A stretch of 64,000 nt of DNA from Scenedesmus sp. ARA3. Lineage: Eukaryota; Chlorophyta; Chlorophyceae; Sphaeropleales; Scenedesmaceae. Location of the stretch: positions 9,210-73,209 of the forward strand of contig RWJK01001882.1 of NCBI GenBank assembly GCA_004335835.1, given 5' to 3'. The notes below the pieces were generated by a model. The model ran no database searches, was not told the DNA's origin, and worked only from the letters and a program-made list of their open reading frames with translations. Each line of letters starts with the position of its first letter. Position 1 is the first letter of the stretch. The translations under genes were made by a program, and so were the position numbers. Below, in pieces: positions 1 through 11,600 of this stretch.

Positions 1-49
<49 letters not shown>

Positions 50-60
50 GCAGCAGCAGC
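1..60. repeat. (CAG)n run at window edge
   Basis: Nearly pure CAG triplets with one interruption (GCAGAAGCAG near 41-50). On the minus strand, the coding sense of the nearest gene, it reads CTG, which is typical of the tracts upstream of 3' splice sites in this window. Confidence 0.95.
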
Positions 61-252
61 ACAAAGTGGGCGTCAAAGGTTCTGATCTTGTCATGATCAT
101 ATGCCAGGCCGTATGCATCGGCAAAGGGCTCAAAGGTAACCGAATGCGGCGGCAGCGCGGTGGATTGCAGCATCAGCAGCAGCAGCAGCAGCGGCGGCGG
201 CGGCGGCAACGGCGGCGGCAAAGAGCGTGGCAGCACAAAGACAGGGCACATG
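61..252 (-). CDS. possible exon of the leftmost minus-strand gene
   Basis: The minus strand is open here. After a Pro/Leu-rich low-complexity stretch it contains an ordinary-looking peptide (TFEPFADAYGLAYDHDKIR) that resembles coding sequence more than its surroundings do. It lies in the same direction as the secreted-protein gene at 1013-2586 and could be a downstream exon of it. I cannot place its splice sites, and the Leu/Pro run may simply be translated CTG/CCG repeat. The product is not recognised. Confidence 0.25.
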
Positions 253-335
253 TGTTGCGTTAAGCAAGCTGTTGAATAGGCTGGCACTGCTGCCTTTGCA
301 AATCGCATGTGTGGCGCCAAGCAAACTGGCGGGCC

Positions 336-422
336 ACCACTGAGTGGACATAAGTGTCCTGCGCACCACTGAGCGGACATAAGTGTCCTGCGCACCACTG
401 AGCGGACATAAGTGTCCTGCTA
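336..422. repeat. 29-bp tandem repeat, 3 copies
   Basis: ACCACTGAG-GGACATAAGTG recurs at 336, 365 and 394, an exact 29-bp step, with one T/C difference in the first copy. It lies in non-coding sequence left of the secreted-protein exons. Confidence 0.9.
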
Positions 423-769
423 AGGCCGGACAAGCTGCACAGCAGCTTTCCTACGGTGTAGGTCTGTCTTCACATAAGCAGCGCCACACTTTTCATGTCT
501 GTGGTAGCTGCCTCAGCTGTAGCGCATTACAGCTGAATCTTCTCCATACTATGCAGCAGCTGCTGGGATGAGGATGCACGGCCGCAATTCAACTCCCTAC
601 TGCCGCCACAGCGCTGTGATGTGTGCCACAAGCACAATCATTGAAGCACGCAGGCAGCTGCTATGCTGTCACAGCACAGCAGCCCTTTGCCCCAGACTGC
701 CTGCCATGCCACCCCAAACGTATCGCCCAACAATTCATTTGTACTGGTAATCCTCAGACTGCATGACCC

Positions 770-945
770 GCTGCCGGCAGGTTCTTCCTGACCTTGTTAG
801 ATGTCCTTATGGCATGCTGCCAAAACCCGGGACCCTACGCTCCAAGCGCCTACATCCTGTATGCTTAACCCGCACCCTGCACAACACGCTGCCATCAGGT
901 GTCTGCCTAAGCATTGCAGATGTCCTGCATGGTGTGATGCCAAAC
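770..945 (-). repeat. exon-2 tail copies of the secreted-protein gene
   Basis: On the minus strand, two degenerate copies of the end of exon 2 follow the exon: the CCTGATGGCAGCGT block with GTGCGG after it near 880-940, and a weaker copy near 770-830. Each repeats the exon tail plus the donor side and carries stop codons or frame changes, so they are intronic duplicates and not extra coding exons. Confidence 0.6.
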
Positions 946-1012
946 ACCCTCAACCGAAACTATATGTCACCAATCACTTGATGCCTGAACCCTTGAATGC
1001 CTAAACCCTTAC

Positions 1013-2586
1013 CCTGCAAACCACGCTGCCATCAGGTCTCTTCATGAGCATGGCAGATGTCCTGCACTGCCACTCTGCGCAGCCCTGCATGTTGCCGCCA
1101 GCTGTCAGCTCAGTGCAGTTCCTCTGCAGCAGCACACAGCAAAAACAAAACATTTGTTATGCACTGTAACATGTATGTTAGCTGTTGTAGGCACTCCGCA
1201 CAGCCCTGCATGTTGCCGCCGCCATGTTCCTCTGCAGCAGCACACAGAAAATACACAGCAGCATCGATTGCCATACTGAATGTGTAGGTGGAAGTGTGGG
1301 CGGTGCAAGCAGCCCTGCATGTTGCCGCCGGACATGAATGCAGTGCAGTTCCTCTGCAGCAGCACACAGCATCAAAACAACCAATTGTTATGCATTTCAA
1401 TCCGTATGTTTGCTTTTGTAGGCACTCTGCGCAGCCCTGCATGTTGTCGTCAGCTGTCAGCTCCGTGCAGTTCCTCTGCAGCAGCATGAGGCAAAAGGCA
1501 GCTTTTAGGCATGTTTAAGCTAACATATACATTGTATCAAGAGCAATCACAGCACAGCCCTGCATGCTTCACCAGCGCAGCGCAGTTCCTCTACAGCAGC
1601 ACGCAACAAGAAACAACAGGAGTTGTGTGAACTCAAAGCATGTATCTGGTGTTGCTGGCATGCTGCACAGCCCTGCATGTTGCCTCCAGCAGTCAGTGCA
1701 GTGCAATTCCTCTGCAGCAGCATCGATAGGCATAATGAGTGTGAAGGTTTGGAAGTGTGGGCGGTGGAAGCAGCCCTGCATGCTGCCACAGCATGCTGCT
1801 GACAGCGCAATGCACTTCTCCTAAGAGAAAAAAGCCACATGCAGCTGTCAGACATACTGATATAACGCATGCCTGACAATGCAGGCCGCCAGCGCTGCGC
1901 AGTTGCTCTGCGGAATCAGAAACTGCAGTGTATTGGTGGCTGTTGTTGACGAATGCTCAGCACTGCGGGTGATATTTGCAGTGGTATGATCAACAGCAGC
2001 ACTATGCAGGCTGGCATAGTATGACAGCAGCATGTTGATCCCTGGTTCAAATATCTTGTCAGAGGTTGCAGGGGATGCTCTGCTAAGCAGTGCTGAACAG
2101 CATCTGCTGGGCAGACACCAGCTAGGCTGACTGCTGCATTCAGCTTTTCAGCCCAACTCAGCTCTCAGATGCTCTGCAATGGCCTCTTGACACTTCAGCT
2201 GTCATGCATTTTCATGCTGCAGCTGCCTATGCATATGTTCCTGCAAGTCAGGCCAGCATTCACAGCCACACAGCAGCTAAATAAAAGTTAAAATAAACAA
2301 ATAACAGCAGCCAGCTCACACTGATTGTGGAAGGCTGCATCAGCTTGCGCCTCTGGCTGTCCTGCTTACGGCTGATCCTCAGCAGCTGCTTCTGCACTGC
2401 CAGGGCACGATCCAGGTCACCAGCTGCTGCTGCTGCCTCAAGCTGAGAGAACAGCTGCTCCTGCGCAGTAGTAAGTCCATCGCCCTTGCTGCTGACTGCT
2501 GCTGCTGCTGGCTTGTCTGCTGCAGAGAGGCACACTAGGGCTGTGCAGCACAGCACAGCCACACAAGCGGCCGCTGAAAGACGCAT
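1013..2586 (-). CDS. secreted small protein, partial (two 5' exons identified)
   Basis: Exon 1 is 2320-2586 and exon 2 is 1013-1123, both in phase 0. The start at 2586 opens a textbook signal peptide: MRLS, a hydrophobic core rich in Ala/Val/Cys/Leu, then CLSAADKP near residue 20-24. A soluble Ala/Gln-rich helix (about residues 40-80) follows, ending in a basic RKQDSQRRK segment. Exon 1 ends at a GTGAGC donor. Exon 2 starts after TGCTGCTGCAG and encodes 37 residues with four Cys (NCTELTAGG, GCAEWQC, SVVCR), suggesting a disulfide-containing extracellular domain and one possible N-glycosylation site (NCT). The exon ends at GTAAGG. Later exons lie toward the window edge and are not resolved. 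No family is recognised. Both flanks of exon 2 carry tandem copies of its junctions. Confidence 0.6.
1124..1830 (-). repeat. array of six exon-2 head copies (3' splice-site echoes)
   Basis: The block GCAGCCCTGCATGTTGCC (plus strand) recurs near 1200, 1311, 1432, 1556, 1670 and 1771, spaced 101-124 bp, in addition to the true exon-2 copy near 1079. In the gene's sense each unit is a CTGCTGCAG acceptor followed by the head of exon 2 (AGGAACTGCAC...GGCAACATGCAGGGCTGC). The true exon is the last copy in transcription order, and the other six lie in the intron. Confidence 0.85.
1831..2319. other. intron 1 remainder of secreted-protein gene
   Basis: Between the exon-2 head array and the exon-1 donor I see no conserved coding sequence and no clear repeat. 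Confidence 0.4.
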
Positions 2587-3794
2587 CGCGAGCTGCTGTT
2601 CTCGAAAAACCGTCTGGTGAAGCGCAAACGCTCGAGGCCAGCACCGTTCGGGTTGTTTTGCTGCGGAAAGTGACAGGCCAGGACGTTTGGCGCGTAATCT
2701 GTACTTAGCAGCCCACGCACATCCGAACGCAACAAACAGCGTAGCGAAGGGTGGCATGAGACTGCAGCAAAGGTTGGAACCTTGGCTGGTGTACCATGAT
2801 GGGCAGCAAAGGCAGTCGGGAGTGATGTCGGCCTGTCCAAGGGAGGCCTGTCGCGGACAAGGACTTGGAGAGCAAGCCACTGACGTTCAAAATAGAAAAT
2901 CAAATCATTACTGGTGTTATTTGTGTTTCAATTTACGATTTCTAGTGGCAGCAGCTTGCTTGGTGTTACAAGGTTGATTGAGGTGCGCCTCATGCCTGAC
3001 GCAGCCATTTCGCCAGTATAATAGCAAAATTGTAAGATGAAATTGGGTTTTCGTATGTTGTTAGGCGGTTCGGCAGCACTCACACACACCTGAGGGGGCA
3101 CTTGGTCATCATTGCGAGTATGACTTGGTGCGGTGACAGCAGTACAGATATATGTGGTCTTGTACTTCTACTTTACAGACGCTATGCTCAGCAACTCGCA
3201 GATAAATGCTGACATCCAAGTTTGTACCAGCATCAGCAGCCAGCAGCATAAACTGGCACTTTGCACACCCGTGCCCTGTCTAGACAGATCTGTCTCCAAG
3301 AAAATAGACAGCCGCCGCATGGTGCTACAACAGTTAAGGAAAAATAAGTGGCTGCTGCCTCGTACACGAGTAGCAGCGTCAAACGATATCAAACGATATC
3401 AAGTCGTCCTGGTCTCTGTATAACCAGAGACAGTGCTCTCACATTGTGCTTCACCAACACAACAACCTGCGCTGCATGTGCATGTGGAACAGATAGAAGA
3501 GGACGGATGCCTGCTGCAGCAGCTGCCAACCCGCAGCCTCGCTGCAGCTCAACACAACAACAGCAACACAAAGCAACACACAACAATGCCAGGCGTGGCC
3601 ATGCCACAAGGCTGCTCAAGATGATCTGGCGGGCACCAACTTGAATTCAAATTAAGTTCAAATGCAACACACCAAGGTGGCGCTGCTGTGGCGCTGCGGC
3701 TTGCCCAGTTGAAAACAGCAAGCACCATGGTTTATTCCATTCCCTTCTTTCCACCTCGCGACAGCTACCACTACTGTCGCTGTACCCTGCTACT
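2587..3794. other. spacer between the secreted-protein 5' end and the PMI 3' end
   Basis: The region holds the putative 5' flank of the left gene and the 3' flank of the phosphomannose isomerase gene. An 11-bp unit (AACGATATCAA) is doubled near 3381-3402. Short open frames here have no recognisable domain and I do not call them. Confidence 0.4.
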
Positions 3795-4342
3795 TCAGTC
3801 TGTTTCCATTGCAGCCTGACCAGCATCACCACCTCCAGCAGCAGCAGCAGCAGCACCCGCCTCCTGCACATTCACAGGACAGGCTGCTACCCGCCGCGCC
3901 CACCATCACTGCTGCCACAACCTGCTCAACCATACTTCAATCTGTTTCCATTGCCGCCTGTCCATCACCAACACCACCAGCAGCAGCAGCAGCAGCACCA
4001 GCCTCCTGCACGTTGACAGCGCAGCTGCTGCCAGCCACGCCCGCCATTGCTGCTGCCGCAACCTGCTCAGCAACACATCAATCTGTCTCCATTGCAGCCT
4101 GGCCGGCATCACCAGCAGCAGCAGCCGCTTCATGCACATTGACAGTGCAGTTGCTGCCAGCCGCGCCCGCCATCACTGCTGCCGCAACCTGCTCAGCCAA
4201 ACCTTCAGTACAATTCAAGTACAAAACAAACACAATGCAACATACTAGGGACTGAAGCCTGCCTCAGGCACAAGCCCAGCGAGCTGCTAACCCGCTCATG
4301 AGGGGGATAATACATCTGACCAGTCTGTCATTCGTTGTTCCT
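3795..4342 (-). repeat. three copies of the PMI terminal exon tail, stop codon included
   Basis: Below the true stop (4343-4345) the C-terminal segment is repeated with stops at about 4078, 3937 and 3795, spaced 265, 141 and 142 bp. Copies retain the AEQVAAA-MAG-AGS and QAAMETD-stop blocks. The second and third are open for about 40 codons and the last has shifted frame. These lie in the 3' flank or 3' UTR. Confidence 0.85.
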
Positions 4343-4660
4343 TCAATCTGTTTCCATTGCAGCCTGACCAGCATCACCTCCAGCAGCAGCAGCCTCCTGC
4401 ACATTTACAGCGCAGCTGCTGCCAGCCGCCCCCGCCATCACCGCTGCCGCAACCTGCTCAGCCGCCGTAAAACCTACCCCAGGCTCTAAACCGCTGCCTG
4501 ATCCCTGAACCACGCCACCGCTGCCAGCTCCTGTCTTCCCTGCAGCATCACCAACCTCAATACCACCAGCAGCAGCGCAGCAATGTGAGGCGTGTGAGTT
4601 GCTGCTGCCAGTGAAGCTTAGAGACGTGCCGGCAGGGATGAACAGTGCAGTGCCTGCAAT

Positions 4661-4698
<38 letters not shown>

Positions 4699-5623
4699 GT
4701 GGGGCGTGTGTGCTGCTGCTGCCAGTGAAGCTGACGGACTCTCTGGAAGTACCTGCAAGGTTGAGCAGCGCAGTGCCTGCAGCAGCACCAGCAGCAACAA
4801 CTGTTGAACGTCTGTGTGCTGCATTGACAGTGAAGCTGATACGCGTGCCTGCAAGGATGATACAATGCATCTGGGTAATCCATTGCAGTTCTAGAATGGA
4901 CAAACGGTTTCAATCCCACATCATGTTTTGAACCACACCTGGGTGCAGCTCTGCTTTGATAACAGTAGCTTCATCTATCACCACGCCTGCATTCATGCAT
5001 GAGCTGAAGCTTCCACGCCTGAACCTTTTTGTAAAGTACCTCTCAAAGCACCTCTCAATCAAACACACACGAGCATATCAAGCCCACTTGGGTGCAGCTC
5101 TGCCTCATCAGCTGCCGTTCAAGAAGCAGTTGACGAGACAGAGCTGCACCCAGGTGAGCTCACCAGCCTTGACGCATGTCTTGTCACTCCAACCTGAACC
5201 TTCGGAGAGCCCTGAATCACGTGTACTATCAGTAAGCTCACCTGGGTGCAGCTCTGCCTCATCAACCGCCGCTTCATCCATCACCACTCCTGCCTTCACG
5301 CTGGCATGACCGTTGCCGCCTGTCACTAGCAGCAGACCAGGCCCAGGGTCCATCACCTGCAGCAGCAACAGCAGCAAGAGCAACAGCAGCAGCGGCAGCA
5401 GCAGCAGCAATTGTTGGAGAGCAGTACACAGCGCCACACATCACCAGCAGCAGCCCAGGCCCTGGGTCCATCACCTGCAGCAGCAGCAGCAGCAGCGGCA
5501 GCGGCAGCAGTAGCAGCAGTAGTAGTTGTTTGAGAACAGTACACAGCGCCACACATCACCAGCAGCAGCCCAGGCCCGGGGTTTATCACCTGCAGCAGGA
5601 TGTTGGAAATCAAACACAGCAGC

Positions 5624-5716
<93 letters not shown>

Positions 5717-8543
5717 TACAAAGGTGAGATAACATACATTACCGGCACAGCAGCAGCCCAGGCTTGCAACCAATCACCTGTGGTTGCAGCAGCAGCAGTG
5801 ATGGTAGAAGCAGTAGGGCAGCAGCAGCAGCAGCAGTAGCCAATGGCAGCAAACAACCCCTAGCTCCAGCCAACACAGCAGCAGGCCCGCAGCACCGCCC
5901 TGTTCCCGCAATTGAAAACCGCATGCTTTCCCACCACAAAATGCAGCAGCTAAACTCTCGTGCCTTTTGAAGTGTGTGCTGCTGCTAGAGCCAAGGGCCA
6001 AAGAAACTGTGGCGCAAGTAGCACTACACACCTCAGAACCACATGAGCCAGTCGATCAGCCGAAACCAGATTTAGAGGGTGGTCACTTCACCGCAACATG
6101 GCTTAGCAGCTGACCACATGTAGTCTGACAGCTTCATTGTGTGTATTCAAAGTATGTGCTGCTGGTGTGAAGTGCGTGGAATCAATAACCAAGCTCTTCA
6201 ACCAGCAGCGCAAACCTAAAATTCACAGCCACCAAAGCCCAGCATATTCAAACCACAAACCTATAATTCACAGCCAGTCCAACAGCCAGTCAACAGGCCA
6301 GTCAAGCTATGAGCAGGGATGCAGGCATAATCTGAAAACCACATGCATTGTACATGCCATATGCATCATGTTGGCAGCTTCATGTACCATTGGGTAGTAA
6401 GAGTTGTGCTGCTGGCTGAAGAGCATTGTTGTGCACGATGTGCTTCACCCAGCAGCACAAACCTCAAGAGCACAGCCAGTCGAACAGCCGGTCTTACTTC
6501 TAGTCAATATTCAGATGTATCTTTCAGTCATGCTTCATCAAAATGTTGCGCTGCTGGCTGAAGAAGACAACTGTTCACGATGCCTTCATCAAACAGCACA
6601 AACCATAAAACACCAACCGTCCACTTTGTGCTGTTTTATGGTTTGTGCTGTTTGATGAAGACGACTGTTCACGTTGACTTCTTCAAACAACACAAACCAT
6701 AAAACAGCACACCATAAAGCACCAGCCGTCCACATCCCACCGCCTCCAACCATGTCAATGCCCTTCTGTCCAACATCTGCGGTGTGACATGCCTTAGAAC
6801 CCCTCGGCCCCTAACCCCGGCCTGGGCCCCTAACCCCGGCCTCGGCCCTTAACCCCGGTGCCTCAGGCTCAAACTTTGGGGGACTTGAAGGCAGTCATTT
6901 TTTGAATGATTCCCTCCACCCCCAGCCCCAGTTACTATAGCTGCAAGCCTTCAGCACCAACTAATTTTATGGACATTGCAACCACTAGCTTACTCCATGT
7001 TTGTGAAGTGTGTGCTACTGGATAGTGGCCATCATCACTGAATGCGGCACCAGGCTCCCGTGCCCAACAACAAACACATGCAGTGTGTGCAAGCCAGTCA
7101 TATAAAGCTGGTCAAACCTTCGAGTCTCCAATGGCTAGCACATCGTAGCATCACGCCTGCAGCTGTAGGTTGCAGCCGCATACGAGGGTGGTACTGGACT
7201 GCGGCTGCAACCTACCGCAGCAGCATTGGTTTGCACCTTCGAAATTTGACAATACTTCTCTGCAGATTGGTGACGTGCAGAAGTTGTGCGCAGAGGCACC
7301 GACTGCATTGGTTGAAGTGTGTGCTGCTGGTTAGAGCGAGAGCTGAGAATTCTCAGCTCTTTGTTAGGGCTTCGAAGCCCCGCGCTCTACCCAGCAACAC
7401 AGCCATCAACAAAACCAGAGCCAATGAAACAGCTGTTCGAACCAGCTAGTCAATCTGCTAAACAGACGAATTGCAAAAAACTGGATGAAAACAGCAACTT
7501 TACGTACTCACCATGTCAACAGCCTTTTGCCCTTATGCCCTTGATCGCGTGCATCTGCTTTGACGAGAGCAGCAGTTCAATGGATGTTGTTGATGTTTGT
7601 GCTGCTGGCTGCAGGTGAGGGCTGATTGTGCCGCACCACCAGCCAGCAACACACATCTCAACAGCATGCAAGCAAGTCTAGTAGTTGTTCAAACCAGTGA
7701 GTCCATTTGCCGGTCAAACAGCGAGACGACCAACAGAAGAGTGAGATATGCAGTCACTTCAACTCACCATGTCAATGGCCTTTTGCCCAGCCTGTGCACA
7801 GATGTGCCACGCCTGAAACTCCTCCACTCCCAGCCCCGGCTGATACAGCAGCAGGCCCTCCGCACCACCAGACGGCAGCGCAGCACCAGGGGCAATAGGC
7901 AGCACAGCAGGTGGGGGGCCCTCCCAAAGCGCTCCCTCACTGCCTGCAATGCCTGCGTCACCAGGGCCTGCTGCTACTGCTGCTGCTGCGGTGTCTTGTG
8001 CAGATGCTGGGGCTTCTGTAGGTGTTGCGGCAGGTGCTGCAATGTTGTCGCTTATGAGGGCAGTAGGGGATGAGGACGCGAGGCCTATGAAAATAATACA
8101 TTAAAAAGCAGCAGCAGTTTGCAGGTATCAGTGAGATATACACCGAGACCGCGATGATGTGTAGGTCGGTTGCGTGACAGCCGTGTCTGCTGCAGTCAAC
8201 ACCGGCTTACCTGCAGTGACGCTGTCCACCAAGGCCACAAGTCAATGCCCATCTGCTGACACAGGCTGCCAGTTCAAAGCACCACTGCTGTGTGCTGCTG
8301 TCAAACCAGTCTACTAACAAGCGGTGACAGTGTGCACCAGGGCTGCCTACTTGTGGGGTTGCCAGTCAAAATCTAGAATAGATCTGCTGTGTTCTGCTGT
8401 CAACATCTGTGCACACATTGTGAACTGTTGCAAATGCCTCACCTGCGGTAACGATGTCCACCAGTGCCTGTCTGTCAGTGGGGTCTCCAGTGAGGCCGCC
8501 CTTGATGGTGTTGTTGCTGGCGGCCTGCACCTCCAGCACATCA

Positions 8544-8633
<90 letters not shown>

Positions 8634-11600
8634 GGCGGCAGCAGTGTCAGCTGTACTTGTGCTGGCAGCCTACATCATCAGCAAGACTCTGCTTCATTGT
8701 GCACACGTGAAGCAGTGCTCATGTGGAGGTGGCATGGCATAACATGCCGAGTCTGCAATGTTGTGCCATTACATGCAGGAGATCAGCGGGTGTTGGAATC
8801 ATGAGTTTCCCAAGTCCGCTGATGTCCCACATGCGATGCCAAACACCTGGATTGACCTGTTGCGTGTGTACAAGCACACATATGCATACGTTAGTTGACT
8901 GTTAACAGAGAAGCTTCAACAACATGCTTATGCTTTCTGTGACTGCCCGTCCCGCCCGGCAAATTGTGAAGGACTGACACCCACACATTCTGAACAAAAG
9001 CAGCATGAACAAACGAGCTTTCACAACATGTGGTATGCAAGCTATCTGGCAGCGCAACCACACTGCTCAGCTGGTGGAGGATATGCAGATGGGGCAAGCA
9101 AAACAACATTGACACGATTGCTTGCTTACAGACAAAAGACCTCATAAATTGACCTCTGTGGTGCCGAGTGTCCAGTCTTGTGCCATCGCATGCAGAAAGA
9201 TCAGCGGGTGTTGGAAACATGTCTTTCCCAAGTCCGCAGATGTCCCAAATGCAATGCCAGACACCTGGATTGACCTCTTGCGTGTGTACGAACACACATA
9301 TGCATACAATGATTAACTGTTGACAGCGAAGCTTCAACAGCATGCTAATGCTCTCCATGACTGCCCGTCCTGCCCGGCAATTTGTGGAGGGCCGACACCC
9401 ACACATTCTGAACGAAAAAAGCATGAACAAAACAGCTTTGACAACATAAGGTATGCAAGCAATCTGGCAGCGCAGGCACACCGCCCAGCTGGTGGAGGAT
9501 ATGCAGCTGGGGCATGCAAAACCACATTGAAACGATTGCTAGCTTATAGTAGTTTTGGTAAACAAAATTGGTACCATCGCATGCGAATTTGCTCTATAGA
9601 GATCTGCCTGACGATAAGCAAGCCTTGTTGCTTTGACACCGCAAGGCAGCCAGATGTACTGTTCAAAACGCCAGATACATTGACTGCAGCGATTTAAACC
9701 AGCGGCATGTCATGCACACATGGCAGGCTGGGGACAACAACAGCAACCAACACAAACCTATACAAGCACACCAGGACACCACACGGCTTACTGAGCAGCA
9801 TGCAGGTGCTGGTGCGCCGTCAACCTCCATAGAAGACGATGGCGCTTCAGCAGCAGCAAGCTGTTTCAGCAGTGCATCTTAACAGCGGTTCAACGCAACT
9901 AAGTGCATCTTTGCAAGTTGATGCTTAGGCAAATATGGCAAAAATCTGGCCCAGTGCCATGCGCAGGTTGTAGGCAGCTGATGCACGCAACATTCTTCAA
10001 GCATTCTCGAACGTGGCCGGCGGGTATCCATCTCCCCTGCAGGGTGCAAGTTGCTGAGAAAAAACAGTTGCTGAGCAGCCACAAGCTGTGCAGGCAACAC
10101 CAATAGCCTAGCTACTGCGCAGCATGCTGCTGCTCGGCATGCCCTGGATCCTTCAGAAAATCGAGCACACCAAGCAGCAGCAAGTTGTGCAGGCAGCATT
10201 AAATCTGCTGAAAAGCCTATTTCAGCGTGCCTTGATGTGGCTCGGCATGTGCAATTCTGGCAATGCATTATAAGCGGAGTAGGGGGGGACCCAGGTGCTG
10301 TACACAAAGTCTTCGCGCCAAAAAAGCAGCTCAGCACAGTTGTTGCATTGCAAGCCATGTGTCTTGCAACTGCGCAGCATGCTGGTGCTGGGCATTCCCT
10401 GACTCTTCTGGAATCAGAGCTGCGCTCAGCAGCGGCACGTTGTGCAGGCAGCCTAAACTTGGTACGCCAAATTCTGCAGTGCAATGATGTGTTGTCTTGA
10501 TGTCCGACATGGTGGAGTCCACCAGCAAGTGTGCTTCTAGCTATGTGCTTTTGGCTATGCAGTGCTAGTGCACTAGTGTGTTACGCGGGTGTAAATACAA
10601 AGCATCCAAAACATCCGATGGCAACACATCTGAGCACCACATAGCACACTGCCCAGCACGCTGTTGCTGGGTTGGCTGAACTCTTACAGCCCAGGCAGAT
10701 CCAGCATCAGCAAGCTGTGTAGGTGGCTTCAGCACGGCCAAATTGGTCAATTATACACTGCATTGGATGTGGTTTGGCATGTGTACATCCGGCTATGTGT
10801 TGCTAGTGGACTACCAACTGTGCAATCATCAACTCCCAGCACTCATATCAGGCGTAAATTGCAGCACATCTGAGCACCAAGGGCGTACTGCACAGCCAAG
10901 CAGCTGCTGAGTGCGCTCTGGTTTGTTATCCAACCACGACAACACTCAGCAGCAGCAAGCTGAGCAGGCAACAGCAGCACAGCGAAAACCGGTCCTTCTA
11001 GCGCGCATTGCCAGTGAACTTTTGCGACATGCAGGGCTTCACTAACTAGTGTTCAAAGAAAATATGGCGCAGCACCTTACAGCATCATGCCGCCACTGCG
11101 CAGCAACCTGCCGCTGGGTGGGCTAACACGTTGTTGTCAGAAGCTCCTCCAGCAGCAGCAAGTGCCCAAGCATCCAACAAACCAGCAACACAGCAATACA
11201 GCACATGCATGCACCACGTAGTGTACTGTACAGTGTGCTGCTGCTGGGCGCGACCTGATGATAGAACATCTACACTATCGCCCCCAGCAGCTGCACACTG
11301 TGCAGACAACTGCCAACACAGCGCAGGTTGACCTTGTAGTGCTCTAATGTGTCCCGGCATGTGGGCTTCTATCTGAGCATTGCTGGTGGACTACTGTGTG
11401 GCATGCAGGTGTGCTACACCAATCATTGGTTGAGGAAGCGTGTAATGTAACGTAATATATTGCAGCAATAAGCTTCACAGTGATTCTAAGCGCCATACTG
11501 TACAGCATGCTGCTGCTGCGTGAGCCCCATGCGCATTCTGCGGAAGAGTCACCGCGCATCAGCAGCAAGCTGGGCAGGCGGCGCTACACTGCATTTTTTT

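Noticed and set aside
5526..5856. Long poly-Ser/Ala/Gln/Leu open frames across the (CAG)30 tract
   Set aside because: They are open in all frames only because CAG repeats contain no stops. The tract lies in a PMI intron.
6798..6858. Telomeric repeat
   Set aside because: Only three ~21-bp GC-rich units, internal, without the algal TTTAGGG/TTTTAGGG type motif.
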